Shown: positions 35,872 to 45,219, counted from the first letter of the stretch. The stretch is 64,000 bases of DNA from Gemmatimonadota bacterium (GCA_026706635.1 JAPOYJ010000070.1:1-64000); one strand, 5' to 3'. Notes: generated by a model from the sequence alone, not told the origin. Numbers and translations are program-made.

Positions 35872-36965
35872 GCCTGCTTCTCGCGGGCGCGCTCACCCTG
35901 GCGGCAGCACTTCCGGCCTCCGGCCAGAGCAGGGCCGACTCGGCCGCGGTGCTCCTGGGTACCGCCGAGGCGATGGAACAACGCGGCAGCGAGGAGCTGG
36001 CGCTGGCGCTCCTGCAGTACCTCGCGAGCCGCTTCCCGGACACCGAGTCCGGGCGCATAGCGGCCTCCAGGGCCGAGTCCATCGTGATCGCGCACGGGGC
36101 CCGGGGCGGTGAGACCGAGCTCAAGGTCTGGGGAGCGACCTACGGGATATGGCTCGGGTGGGCCACGCCAGCAGCCCTCGATGCCTACGACGAGTCAGCT
36201 TACGGCGCGGGACTGCTCCTTGGCGGCCCCACCGGATTTCTCCTCGGGAGGGCCCTGGCCAACTCGCGGCCCGTGTCGCTAGGTCAGGCGCGGGCCATCA
36301 CCTGGGGGGGCACCTGGGGTGCCATTCAGGGTGGTGTGGTTGCGGGGATGGCCGGTATCGATTCCGACGAAGGGGTGGTCGCGAGGATGCTGCTGGTCAG
36401 TGTCTTGGGAGTGGCTGGGGGACTGGCTGCCGCGCAGCAGGATGTCTCGCCGGGTACGGCCACCTCGGCCATGCTCGGCAGTCTCTGGGGAGTGTGGTTC
36501 GGGGGAGCCATATCGGTCCTGGCCGAACTCGAAGACGAGGCGGCGTGGACGATGGTCGCGCTCACCGGCAACGCGGGTCTGGCGCTAGGGGCCGCCATCG
36601 GGAGCCGAGTGCCGCTCAGCCGCCCGCGCGCGCGGATGATCAGCATGGGCGGACTTCTCGGGACGGTCGGAGGTGCGGGGTTGGCGCTTATCGTGGGGGC
36701 GGAAGACGAAAAGGGGGTCTTTGGCATGGCGCTGTTCGGCAGCTCCCTGGGACTGGGGCTCGCCACGGCGGCAACGTCGGACTACGGGACGGACGAGGGC
36801 TCCCTTCGCCCGCGCGCGGGCGAGGCCCTCCTAAACCGCCATGGGGGCGAGTGGTTCGTGGCCACGCCGCTCCCTTCGCCAGCTGTCGGGGTGGCCGCGC
36901 ACGGACCCAGGGTCGGCGAGCGGCGTGTTTCCTGGCGGGTGCCCCTGCTGAGCGCGCGCTTCTAG
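35865..36965 (+). CDS. Glycine-rich membrane or envelope protein, start codon unclear
   Basis: About 366 aa. A signal-like segment (LLGLLLAGALTLAAALPASG) comes first, then a short helical region. Alternating Gly/Ala-rich hydrophobic segments follow, such as GAGLLLGGPTGFLLGRAL and MLGSLWGVWFGGAISVL. The family is unknown. No ATG, GTG or TTG lies in frame between repeat R10 and the signal peptide: the frame runs back through the repeat. Initiation would need CTG (35865) or ATT (35853), or a start deep in the repeat. The repeat may have displaced the native start. Confidence 0.55.
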   Translation: MLGLLLAGALTLAAALPASGQSRADSAAVLLGTAEAMEQRGSEELALALLQYLASRFPDTESGRIAASRAESIVIAHGARGGETELKVWGATYGIWLGWATPAALDAYDESAYGAGLLLGGPTGFLLGRALANSRPVSLGQARAITWGGTWGAIQGGVVAGMAGIDSDEGVVARMLLVSVLGVAGGLAAAQQDVSPGTATSAMLGSLWGVWFGGAISVLAELEDEAAWTMVALTGNAGLALGAAIGSRVPLSRPRARMISMGGLLGTVGGAGLALIVGAEDEKGVFGMALFGSSLGLGLATAATSDYGTDEGSLRPRAGEALLNRHGGEWFVATPLPSPAVGVAAHGPRVGERRVSWRVPLLSARF

Positions 36966-37060
36966 CGCGGACTGCGGACGGCGGGCACCCGCAGGTTGCG
37001 GTCGGCGACCGGACCCGCGCCGGGTTGCGACCCGGCCCGGCGTTTTCGAGACTTCCCTGC

Positions 37061-39739
37061 ATGAAGTCATCCGAGATCCGCCAGCGCTTTGTCGACTACT
37101 TCGTCGCGCGGGGTCACGCTGAGCGGCCCAGCTCTCCGTTGGTGCCGGCCAACGACCCGACGCTGCTCTTCACCAACGCGGGAATGGTCCAGTTCAAGGA
37201 GGTATTCCTCGGGCTGGAGGTCCCGCGGTACAGGCGAGCCGCCACCGCCCAGAAGTGCGTGCGCGCCGGAGGCAAGCACAACGATCTCGAGGAGGTGGGC
37301 CGCACGGCACGCCACCACACCTTCTTCGAGATGCTGGGGAACTTCTCCTTCGGCGACTACTTCAAGGCCGAGGCAATCGAGTACGCGTGGGGCTTCCTGA
37401 CCGACGAGATGGGGCTGGATCCGGGCCGGTTGTTCGTGACCCTGCACCGGACCGACGAAGAGGCGGCGGGGTTGTGGACCGAGGTGGCGGGGGTCGCGCC
37501 GGAGCGCATCCATCGGCTGGGGGACAAGGACAACTTCTGGCAGATGGCCGACACGGGGCCGTGCGGTCCGTGTTCGGAAATCCACTATGACCTGCGGCCG
37601 CGGGCCGAGCGGAGGACGGTGCCCGAGACGGAGGAGTTCGAGCGGAGGGGCGAGGCCGGTGAATTCCTGGAGTTGTGGAATCTGGTGTTCATGCAGTTCG
37701 ACCGGGATTCTTCCGGCGAGCAGACGCCGCTGCCGGCACCGAGTATCGATACGGGACTGGGGCTGGAGCGGCTTGCGGCGGTGATGCAGGGTGTGGGGAG
37801 CAACTATCACACGGATCTGTTCCTGCCGCTGCTCGAGAGCGTGGCGGAGGTGGTGGGGCGGCCGTACGACGCGGGGAGCGGGGAGGGCGTCTCATACCGA
37901 GTGCTGGCCGACCACGCGCGGGCGGTGGCGTTCTTGTTGGGGGACGGGGTGTTCCCGTCGAATGAGGGACGGGGCTACGTGCTGAGGAGGATCCTGCGGC
38001 GGGGAGTTCGGCACGCGTGGCTGCTGGGGATGCGGGAGCCAGCGCTGGCGGAGGTTGTGGGCGAGGTGATCGAGCTGATGGAGGGGACGTACCCGGAGTT
38101 GGGCGCTGGGCGGGATCGCGTGCTGGCGACGGCTCGGGGCGAGGAGGAGCGGTTCCTGGCGACGATCGACGGGGGGATGGAGAGGCTGGGGGTGGTGGCG
38201 CCGCAGGTGGCCGCGGGGACATCGCCGAGACCGGTGATTCCGGGGGATGAGGTGTTCAAGCTGTATGACACGTTCGGGTTCCCGCCGGATCTGACGCGGA
38301 TAGTGGCGGAGGAGCGGGGGTACGGGGTCGATATGGAGGGGTTCGAAGAGGCGTTGGAGGGGCAGAGGAGGCGGTCGCGAAGCGGGAGATCGATAAGCGT
38401 GGATGCAGACCCCGTTCGATTTCACTTCCATATCCCGGAGGCAGCAGCAACCGTCTCGCGCCCGACGTCCTCGCCCCCCCGTTTCGTCGGTTACGACACC
38501 CTGAAAGCGGCAACCGAGGTCATCAGCTTCTCACGTCGCCGAGATGGCTCCATCGCCCTCATCCTCCAACACAACCCCTTCTACCTCGAAGCTGGCGGCC
38601 AGGTCTCCGATCAGGGCCGAGTCTTCACCGACAGCTGGAGCATGGAGGTCGCCGAAGTCCTCCGCGACGGCGAGCATGTCATCCTCCGCGGCCGCCCCAC
38701 CGGCGACTTCCCCGGCGAATCCGTCCTCGGCAGCACCGTCACCGCCCAGGTCGACGCCCCCGCCCGCCGCGACACCGAACGCAACCACACCGCCACCCAC
38801 CTCCTCCACGCGGCCCTGCGCTCGGTTCTGGGCGACCATGTGGTGCAGCGCGGCTCCCTCGTCGCTCCGGACCGGCTTCGCTTCGACTTCTCCCACACCG
38901 CCCCCATGACGCCCGCCGAAATCGGCGCGGTCGAGGACATGGTGAACGAGGGGATCTGGGTCAGCCACCCCGTCCTCACCGCGATCCGCCCCTTCGAGGA
39001 AGCGGTCGGTGCCGGCGCGATGGCCCTCTTCGGCGAGAAGTACGGCGACGAGGTACGGGTCGTGGAGATCCCCGGGGTCAGCATGGAGCTGTGCGGCGGC
39101 ACCCACGTCGGGCGCACGGGCGAGATCGGGCTCTTCAAGATCACCTCCGAGACCGGCGTGGGCGGTGGAGTGCGACGCACCGAGGCGCTCACGGGCCGGA
39201 AGGCCTTCGGGCACCTGGCCGCTTACAGGGAGCGGTTGGAGAAGCTGGCGGTCTCGGTGAAGGCCCGGCCGGACGCCGTGGAGCGTCGCGTCGGGGAGCT
39301 GATGACGGAGAAGGCCGCGCTCGAGGAGCTGGTCGACGACCTGCGCCGGCACGGCTCGGGGGGCGCCGATGTGCTCGCCAAGGCCGAGATCGACGCGGGG
39401 GGCCGCACCGTGAAGTACAGAGGGGTTCGCATGAGGGTGCGAAACGCGGGTGACGTGAGGAAGTGGGGAGACACGTTCAGGGACTCGCCGGACGCGGGCG
39501 TGGCAGTCGTCGCCGCCCAGATGACGGCCGGAAGGTGCGCCCTCTTCGCCTTTGCCAGCGACGCCGCCATCGCGGCGGGGCTGAGGGCGGACTCTGTCGT
39601 CCGGGAGTTCGCCTCCAGGGTCGGCGGTCGGGGAGGGGGCCGCGCGCACATAGCGCAGGCGGGCGTCGGCGATCCGGGGGGCCTCGACGAGGCGGTGCGG
39701 GGCGGGGCGCGGATCCTGACCGACTTGGTCGAGGGGTAG
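37061..39739 (+). CDS. alaS: Alanine-tRNA ligase
   Basis: 892 aa, full length. Class II catalytic core motifs are ARHHTFFEMLGNFSFGDYF and NLVFMQFDR. The editing domain has HTATHLLHAAL and CGGTH, the zinc-type residues that clear Ser and Gly. The C-Ala domain ends with a GGRGGGRAHIAQAG stretch. Third-codon positions are strongly G-rich to about 38.4 kb, then abruptly C-rich to about 39.0 kb, which suggests a mosaic gene. The stop coincides with a repeat end (GTAGAGCCCGTGGACAA). Confidence 0.97.
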   Translation: MKSSEIRQRFVDYFVARGHAERPSSPLVPANDPTLLFTNAGMVQFKEVFLGLEVPRYRRAATAQKCVRAGGKHNDLEEVGRTARHHTFFEMLGNFSFGDYFKAEAIEYAWGFLTDEMGLDPGRLFVTLHRTDEEAAGLWTEVAGVAPERIHRLGDKDNFWQMADTGPCGPCSEIHYDLRPRAERRTVPETEEFERRGEAGEFLELWNLVFMQFDRDSSGEQTPLPAPSIDTGLGLERLAAVMQGVGSNYHTDLFLPLLESVAEVVGRPYDAGSGEGVSYRVLADHARAVAFLLGDGVFPSNEGRGYVLRRILRRGVRHAWLLGMREPALAEVVGEVIELMEGTYPELGAGRDRVLATARGEEERFLATIDGGMERLGVVAPQVAAGTSPRPVIPGDEVFKLYDTFGFPPDLTRIVAEERGYGVDMEGFEEALEGQRRRSRSGRSISVDADPVRFHFHIPEAAATVSRPTSSPPRFVGYDTLKAATEVISFSRRRDGSIALILQHNPFYLEAGGQVSDQGRVFTDSWSMEVAEVLRDGEHVILRGRPTGDFPGESVLGSTVTAQVDAPARRDTERNHTATHLLHAALRSVLGDHVVQRGSLVAPDRLRFDFSHTAPMTPAEIGAVEDMVNEGIWVSHPVLTAIRPFEEAVGAGAMALFGEKYGDEVRVVEIPGVSMELCGGTHVGRTGEIGLFKITSETGVGGGVRRTEALTGRKAFGHLAAYRERLEKLAVSVKARPDAVERRVGELMTEKAALEELVDDLRRHGSGGADVLAKAEIDAGGRTVKYRGVRMRVRNAGDVRKWGDTFRDSPDAGVAVVAAQMTAGRCALFAFASDAAIAAGLRADSVVREFASRVGGRGGGRAHIAQAGVGDPGGLDEAVRGGARILTDLVEG

Positions 39740-40163
39740 AGCCCGTGGACAAAGCCCTGACGGCATTCAAGGCGCGCTGCATCCGCGCTGGACCGCTGGC
39801 GCTCGCCTGTCCATACTGTAATGTATACTTTACAATATGTAATCCGTGGTTTACAATTCTTGCATCCCTAGCTTCGCTCGGTGTTGCTCCTTGGCCTGAT
39901 AGCGCTTGCTACCAGGCCTTCGTCGCGCCTTGCCAGTGGGGCGGCCCGCGAACAGGACCCCGACGGCATTCGCCCGGCGGAGCATCCCCGCTGGGCCGCT
40001 TCGCTCTGCGTTGCTTCTCGGGCGAATGGCTCCGCCATGCGCCCCGCGAAGCGCCTTGCCAGCCCGGCGCTTCGCCGGGCTCGGTGCTCGTCCGGGCCTG
40101 TCCACGGGCCGCCGGCCCTTCGCCGGTCTCGGTGCTCGCGCGAGACTATCCACGGACTGCTCG
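39737..40163 (+). repeat. Long intergenic repeat copy R11 with promoter-like module
   Basis: Starts at the alaS stop codon and ends ACTATCCACGGACTGCTCG. Dyads are at 39817-39834 and 39838-39855. TTTACA 39829-39834, 17 bp, TACAAT 39852-39857 would drive the cca-hflX operon. The body after it matches R8 and R10. No gene is seen within. Confidence 0.8.
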
Positions 40164-40196
40164 AGCTCCCCGAGGCCTCACGATGAGGGCATCCTC

Positions 40197-40520
40197 GTGC
40201 TCGCCAACTGGGATGTCAGACGCGTGACCATCGGCGAGTGGATCGACTCGCGTGGCGGGAGCGTCCCTTCGGCCCTCCGCAGTCGCTTGCGGGCGCAGGG
40301 GGAGGTCTCGCTGACGGCGCTTCTGGACGCGGCCATCGTCGAGCTCGAGGCGGTCGAACGGGGCGACCCCGCCGATCGCGCGACGGCGTTTTCGCTGCTC
40401 GCTGCCGACGCCTACGTCACGTACGCCTGCCTCTGGGAGGTGACGGAGGGCACCGGAGACGGCATCGAAGACATACTCGCGCAGCTTGCGGGAGCACCGG
40501 GGGTGGGGTCGCCAGAGTGA
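40197..40520 (+). CDS. Small conserved-looking protein, function unknown
   Basis: 107 aa from GTG 40197, with GAGGG 8 bp upstream. The sequence is mildly acidic and mainly helical, with no signal peptide or catalytic motif. An ATG at 40183 belongs to a different, 14-codon frame. Its stop overlaps the cca start (GTGA), so it is the first gene of the cca-hflX operon. I do not recognise a family. Confidence 0.6.
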   Translation: MLANWDVRRVTIGEWIDSRGGSVPSALRSRLRAQGEVSLTALLDAAIVELEAVERGDPADRATAFSLLAADAYVTYACLWEVTEGTGDGIEDILAQLAGAPGVGSPE

Positions 40521-41860
40521 CACAGGGCTCGGGTCGGTCGGTGGGCGGCCGTGCTGCGGCGACCGTCCGAATCGAGGTGCCTGGGGCGGTGCGCGAGCTG
40601 GTCGCGAAGCTCGAGGAGGCTGGCTTCGAGACGTGGACTGTAGGCGGCGGCGTGAGGGATGCCGTGTGGGGCAGGCGCCGCGCGCCCGAGGACTGGGATC
40701 TGGCCACTCGCGCCACTCCGGGCGAGGTGCGCGGGATCTTCCGGCGCACGGTGCCTCTGGGCGAGAGGCACGGGACCATCGGCGTATTCGGCGCCGACAA
40801 CCGGCTCTACGAGGTCACCACCTTTCGGCGGGACATCTCGACCGACGGGCGCAGGGCGGTGGTGGCATTCGCCAGCTCGATCGACGAGGACCTCGGCCGC
40901 CGCGACTTCACCGTGAACGCAATGGCCTGGCATCCGCTTCGCAAGGCGCTCGTCGATCCCCACGGCGGTCGCGAGGACCTGGCCGGAGGAATCCTCCGCG
41001 CGGTGGGCGACGCCCGGCTCCGCTTCACGGAGGACCGTCTGCGCGTTCTCCGAGGACTTCGCTTCGCGGGGAGCCTTGGCCTTGAGATCGAAGCCAGGAC
41101 CTGGGCGGCTCTCGTCGAGGCGGTCGCGGGGCTGGGTCTCCTCTCGGCGGAGCGCGTCCGCGAGGAGATCGTAAAGGTCCTCGGAGGGCCGCGGCCTTCC
41201 CGGGCGCTTGGGCTCTACCTGAGCGCGGGCGTGGTCGAGAAGCTGCTCCCCGAGGTGGAAGGCGGGATCGGGGGCGCGGCTCTGGTAACGGCGGATGCGC
41301 TGAAGGGGAGGGAGCCGGAGCTGCCGCGCCTGGCCGCGCTCCTCCTGCACGGAATGGGGCCGGCCCCCGATCCCGACCGGGTCGCCGCGCTCCTCGAACG
41401 GCTCCGGTTCTCGAATGCCGAGGTGCGGCGGGTGTGCGCGGTGGTCGAGAGCCGACTGGCACCCCCCGCAGGGCTCCGCGACGACTTGGCGCGCCGGCGG
41501 TGGATGGCGGCGGCCGCGCGCTCCTCGCCGACTGCCCTCTCCGACGCCTTCCGGGTCTGGCGTGCGCACTCGCAAGCCGTCGCCGCAGAGAATCACCGCG
41601 AGGTGCAGCTGGCGATCGCGGCGATCCAGCGCGACCTCGACGCGGGTCTACCCATGCGGACCGAGGAGCTGGAGATATCCGGCGCCGCCCTACTGGCGTG
41701 CGGCTGGCGACCTGGCCCGGCGCTCGGCGCTGCCCTCACCGCGCTGCTCGAGTTGGTGTGGATCGACCCTTCGCTGAACACTCGCTCGGCGCTCCTCGAG
41801 ATGGCGGAGGGGCTCGACCCAGAGAGCCTTCCGACCACCTCCACCGGGGAGCGAGTTTGA
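40517..41860 (+). CDS. cca: CCA tRNA nucleotidyltransferase / poly(A) polymerase family
   Basis: 447 aa. Class II nucleotidyltransferase head GGGVRDAVWG with the catalytic DWDLAT acid pair, then RRDFTVNAMAW and the EDRLRVLRGLRFAG helix. It adds or repairs the tRNA 3' CCA; a poly(A) polymerase is the alternative in this family. The CAT and Pro tRNAs here lack encoded CCA, which fits a need for it. Both of its borders overlap neighbours (GTGA, TTGA). Confidence 0.9.
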   Translation: MTQGSGRSVGGRAAATVRIEVPGAVRELVAKLEEAGFETWTVGGGVRDAVWGRRRAPEDWDLATRATPGEVRGIFRRTVPLGERHGTIGVFGADNRLYEVTTFRRDISTDGRRAVVAFASSIDEDLGRRDFTVNAMAWHPLRKALVDPHGGREDLAGGILRAVGDARLRFTEDRLRVLRGLRFAGSLGLEIEARTWAALVEAVAGLGLLSAERVREEIVKVLGGPRPSRALGLYLSAGVVEKLLPEVEGGIGGAALVTADALKGREPELPRLAALLLHGMGPAPDPDRVAALLERLRFSNAEVRRVCAVVESRLAPPAGLRDDLARRRWMAAAARSSPTALSDAFRVWRAHSQAVAAENHREVQLAIAAIQRDLDAGLPMRTEELEISGAALLACGWRPGPALGAALTALLELVWIDPSLNTRSALLEMAEGLDPESLPTTSTGERV

Positions 41861-43179
41861 CAGAGCGGATACGCGACCCCCGCCCCGCTGGCGACTCCGA
41901 GGCGAGCCCGGGGGTGGAGCGCGCCATCCTGGTCGCAGTGCCGAGCCCCGACGGCGGGAAATCCAGCGCCTGCGAACACCTCGCCGAGCTGGAGCGCCTC
42001 GCCGACACGGCTGGCGCTCAGGTGGTAGGCGAGATCGTGCAGATCCTCGACGCACCGCGGGCGCGCTACTACCTGGGGAGCGGCAAGGCGCGTAAGCTCG
42101 CCGAAATGGTTGGCGCGGAGGAGGCCGAGCTGGTTGTCTTCGACGACGAGCTCACGCCCGCCCAGGCCCGCAACCTGGAGAAGCTCTGCGGAGTGAGGGT
42201 CCTGGATCGAACGGAGCTGATTCTGGACATCTTCGCGACCCGGGCCCGGAGCTACGAGGCCCGCCTGCAGGTCGAGCTGGCGCAGCTTCAGTACCTCCTG
42301 CCGCGCCTCCGGCGGATGTGGATCCACCTCTCGCGCATTCGGGGCGGCATTGGACTACGCGGTCCGGGCGAGACGCAGCTCGAGGTCGACAGGCGGCTGA
42401 TCGGGAGGCGCATCGCCGACCTGCGCCGCAAGCTGGCTGCCGTCTCGCGAGCCGAGGCTACGCGGCGAAAGGGCCGCGCGGACTCCTTTCGCGCGACGCT
42501 CGTGGGGTACACCAACGCGGGAAAGTCCTCGCTCCTGCAGGCGCTGTCCGGGAAGGAGCAGCACGTCGAGGACAGACTCTTCGCGACGCTGGACGCCTCG
42601 ACGCGCCTCGTGGATCTGGGCGATCGGCGCGAGGCTCTCGTGACCGACACGGTCGGGTTCATCCGGAAGCTCCCGCACCACCTCGTTGCCTCCTTCCGAT
42701 CCACTCTGGCGGAGGCGCGCGAGGCGGATCTGCTTCTGCATGTCGTCGACGCGTCGCACCCCCAGCGAGGGGTACAGGCGGAGGTGGTCCGCGCGACCCT
42801 CGCAGAGATGGGGCTCGCCGACCGCGCTGTGCTCACGGTCTACAACAAGGTCGACCTGCTGGGCGACGAGGAGATGATGGCGCTCCGCGCACTTCCCGAC
42901 CTGGGTGGCGAGGGACGGGCGGTCTACACCTCGGCGCTCGCTCCGGCCACCCTGGAGCCGCTTCGGTCGGTGCTACGCAGGCGCGCCAGGGAGCGGTGGC
43001 GCAAGGTGCGCGTGCGGCTGCCCGTCGCCGAGGGCAGGGTGCTGGCCGCGCTCTACGAGGGGGGCGACGTCCTTTCTCGCACCGAGGACGGCAGCACCGT
43101 GACTGTCGTCGCCAGGGCCTCTCGCACCCTGATCGGGCGTCTGTCAGCACAGCCCGGCATCCGAGTCGCGGAGTGCTGA
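41857..43179 (+). CDS. hflX: GTPase HflX
   Basis: 440 aa. The N-terminal HflX domain has YYLGSGKARKLAE and FDDELTPAQARNLE. The RGPGETQLEVDRR linker is followed by a G domain with GYTNAGKSSLLQAL, DTVGFIRKLP and YNKVD. It splits stalled ribosomes and binds the 50S E site region. TTG 41857 overlaps the cca stop as TTGA. Confidence 0.95.
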   Translation: MTERIRDPRPAGDSEASPGVERAILVAVPSPDGGKSSACEHLAELERLADTAGAQVVGEIVQILDAPRARYYLGSGKARKLAEMVGAEEAELVVFDDELTPAQARNLEKLCGVRVLDRTELILDIFATRARSYEARLQVELAQLQYLLPRLRRMWIHLSRIRGGIGLRGPGETQLEVDRRLIGRRIADLRRKLAAVSRAEATRRKGRADSFRATLVGYTNAGKSSLLQALSGKEQHVEDRLFATLDASTRLVDLGDRREALVTDTVGFIRKLPHHLVASFRSTLAEAREADLLLHVVDASHPQRGVQAEVVRATLAEMGLADRAVLTVYNKVDLLGDEEMMALRALPDLGGEGRAVYTSALAPATLEPLRSVLRRRARERWRKVRVRLPVAEGRVLAALYEGGDVLSRTEDGSTVTVVARASRTLIGRLSAQPGIRVAEC

Positions 43180-43193
43180 CGTGGAGGGGCCAT

Positions 43194-43382
43194 CTAGTCG
43201 ACGAGAGGCTGGTAGCAAAGCCACCGGCACTAGGAGCAGCGCAGAGCGAATCCTAGGGCATAGCATTTGTAAATCATGGATTACATATTGTAAAGTATAG
43301 ATTACACTGTGGACGAGCAAGCGAAGGGGTCCAGCGGGGATGCAGCGCTGCTCCTGCCGCGGGGGCTCGTCCGCGGTCTGCC
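43194..43382 (-). repeat. Intergenic repeat copy R12, reverse orientation
   Basis: On the minus strand the dyads are at 43306-43289 and 43285-43268, with the -35/-10 pair TTTACA/TACAAA separated by 17 bp. This copy points back into the end of hflX, so if active it would make antisense RNA. GGATGCAGCGCTGCTCC and a weak right end GTCCGCGGTCTGCC lie next to tRNA-Sec. Confidence 0.7.
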
Positions 43383-43386
43383 AAGG

Positions 43387-43483
43387 GGGGGCGGATCGGG
43401 ACTGGTGTTCCGTCTGGTCTTCAAAACCAGTGTGCCCGGCTGAAACCCGGGTGGGTGGGTTCGATTCCCACACGCCCCCGCCA
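43387..43483 (+). tRNA. selC: tRNA-Sec (anticodon TCA)
   Basis: About 97 nt with the marks of selenocysteine tRNA: a 6-bp D stem CGGGAC/GTTCCG closed by a 4-nt loop, and anticodon stem CTGGT/ACCAG around CTTCAAA. A long variable arm is built on CCCGG/CCGGG. The T arm is GTGGGTTCGATTCCCAC. The acceptor pairs GGGGGCG with CGCCCCC; the eighth pair of the bacterial type would be G-A. Discriminator G and CCA are encoded. It implies UGA recoding in this organism. Confidence 0.92.
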
Positions 43484-43529
43484 CTCGACTGTATCTTCCA
43501 CCCCCATGGAGAGGTCTCACACTGCACGG

Positions 43530-43603
43530 CGGGGCGTGGCGCAGCTCGGTAGCGCGCCTGCTTTGGGAGCAGGAGGTCGCCGGTTCGAATCCGGCCGCCC
43601 CGA
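43530..43603 (+). tRNA. tRNA-Pro (anticodon TGG)
   Basis: A 74-nt cloverleaf. Acceptor CGGGGCG/CGCCCCG, discriminator A, anticodon loop TTTGGGA. T arm GCCGGTTCGAATCCGGC. CCA is not encoded. Confidence 0.95.
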
Positions 43604-43696
43604 CTGGCAGGGAGTCGTTGACATGCCTTGGCGAGCGGCGACGATTGTGATGTTTCCCGGCCAGTATTGCGCGAATGGCCCGCGAGGAGAAACACA

Positions 43697-44149
43697 ATGC
43701 GGATAGCCGTGATCCACGGACCCAACCTCAATATGCTGGGCGTGCGCGAGCCGGAGCTATACGGCACCGTCACCCTTGCCGAGATTGACGGCCAGATCTT
43801 CGCCCTCGCCTCTGAGCTGGACATCGAGGTGGAGGCCTTTCAGTCGAACTGCGAGGGCGCGATTCTGGACTATCTCGCCCAGTCGCGCGACCGCGTCGAC
43901 GGGGTCCTCGTCAACCCCGCCGGACTCGGCCACACCTCGGTTGTGCTCCTCGACGGACTCCTCGCGACGGGACGCCCCTTCGTCGAGGTTCACCTCACCA
44001 ATCCGGCCGCCAGGGAGGCCTTCCGCAGGCGCTCCCGGATCGCCCCGGCCGCCGTCGGGACCGTCGCGGGTCTTGGCCTGCAAAGCTATCTTCTAGGGTT
44101 GCGCGGGCTTTACCACCATATCCACGAGGGCGATGCCAAGCACCGCTGA
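43697..44149 (+). CDS. aroQ: 3-dehydroquinate dehydratase, type II
   Basis: Third step of the shikimate pathway; small dodecameric enzyme of 150 aa. GPNLNMLGVREPELYG carries the catalytic Tyr, EVHLTNPAAREAFRRRS the catalytic His and Arg. ATG 43697 has GAGGAGA upstream. It overlaps efp by 17 bp. Confidence 0.94.
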   Translation: MRIAVIHGPNLNMLGVREPELYGTVTLAEIDGQIFALASELDIEVEAFQSNCEGAILDYLAQSRDRVDGVLVNPAGLGHTSVVLLDGLLATGRPFVEVHLTNPAAREAFRRRSRIAPAAVGTVAGLGLQSYLLGLRGLYHHIHEGDAKHR

Positions 44150-44699
44150 CTTTCGCAACGGGATGGTGCTGGAGATCGACGGGGAGCTCTGGACGATCAC
44201 CTACTTCCAGCACGTCAAGCCCGGCAAGGGCGGCGCATTCGTGCGCACCAAGTTGAAGAACGTCCTCTCCGGCGCCGTCGTCGACCGCACCTACCGGGCC
44301 GGCGAGAGGGTGACGAGCGTCCGCCTGGAGCGCCGTCCGGTCGACTACTCGTACAGCGACGGCGATCTCTACTACTTCATGGACCGGGAGACGTTCGACC
44401 TCATCCCGATCAGCCGCGAGATGCTGGGCGCCTCCCAGCTGAAGTACCTGAAGGAGAACATGCAGTGCGAGGGTCTGGTGCACGACGGCAACGTGATCAG
44501 CGTCGAGCTTCCGGCCTTCGTCGAGCTGGAGGTGGCCGACGCGGACCCCGGCTTTAGGGGCGACACCGCACAGGGGGCGACGAAGCCGGCGACGCTCGAG
44601 ACCGGCGCCGTGGTGCAGGTGCCCCTCTTTGTCGAGGTCGGCGACGTGCTCAGGATCGACCGGCGCGAGGACAAGTACCTGACCCGAGTGAACGCATGA
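44133..44699 (+). CDS. efp: Elongation factor P
   Basis: 188 aa, three beta-barrel domains. It relieves ribosome stalling at polyproline. The tip is KPGKGGAFVR with Lys32, the usual modification site; the modifying enzyme is not in the window. It overlaps accB as ATGA. The order aroQ-efp-accB-accC is a common bacterial cluster. Confidence 0.96.
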   Translation: MPSTADFRNGMVLEIDGELWTITYFQHVKPGKGGAFVRTKLKNVLSGAVVDRTYRAGERVTSVRLERRPVDYSYSDGDLYYFMDRETFDLIPISREMLGASQLKYLKENMQCEGLVHDGNVISVELPAFVELEVADADPGFRGDTAQGATKPATLETGAVVQVPLFVEVGDVLRIDRREDKYLTRVNA

Positions 44700-45184
44700 T
44701 CGAAATCGGATTCCTGGAGTCGCTGATCCGGATGCTGGACGACTCCTCCCTGGACACGCTCGAGATCAGGCGCGGCGGAACGCGTCTGCGTCTCTCGAAG
44801 TCGCCCGATGGCATCGCCGCTGCAAACCCGGTGGTCCACGCCCCGGCCGCGCCCGCTACCACGGTCGTCCCGACGTCGGCTGCCGCGGAGTCGACGGCTG
44901 CGCCCGCCGCTTCGAAGGCCGCCCCGCCCGCCGCCTCCGCGAGCGCCATCGAGGTGACCTCGCCGATGGTGGGGACCTTCTACCGGGCGCCGTCGCCCGA
45001 GGCGGACCCCTACGTCGAGGTGGGGAGCGAGGTGGCGGCCGGTGACGTGCTCTGCGTGATCGAGGCGATGAAGCTGATGAACGAGCTCGAGTGCGAGGGC
45101 GCCGGACGGATCGTCGAGATCTGCGTCGACAACGCCGAGCCGGTGGAGTTCGGGCAGCTCCTCTTCCGCCTCGAGCCCTCCTGA
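44696..45184 (+). CDS. accB: Acetyl-CoA carboxylase biotin carboxyl carrier protein
   Basis: 162 aa. N-terminal AccC-binding helices, an Ala/Pro-rich linker (about 45-82) and the biotinyl domain with Lys126 in EAMKLMNELE. MVGTFYRAPSPEADPYVEVG is the AccB signature. It carries CO2 for malonyl-CoA synthesis. Confidence 0.95.
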   Translation: MIEIGFLESLIRMLDDSSLDTLEIRRGGTRLRLSKSPDGIAAANPVVHAPAAPATTVVPTSAAAESTAAPAASKAAPPAASASAIEVTSPMVGTFYRAPSPEADPYVEVGSEVAAGDVLCVIEAMKLMNELECEGAGRIVEICVDNAEPVEFGQLLFRLEPS

Positions 45185-45219
45185 CGGTCGCGGGCTGCTA
45201 GCGGCGCCGGGCAGGCGGA

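Noticed and set aside
35479-36112. Long open frames through the repeats that would encode Arg/Ala-rich proteins with a shared sequence
   Set aside because: They are the same high-GC repeat read in several frames, recur at every copy and have no ribosome sites.
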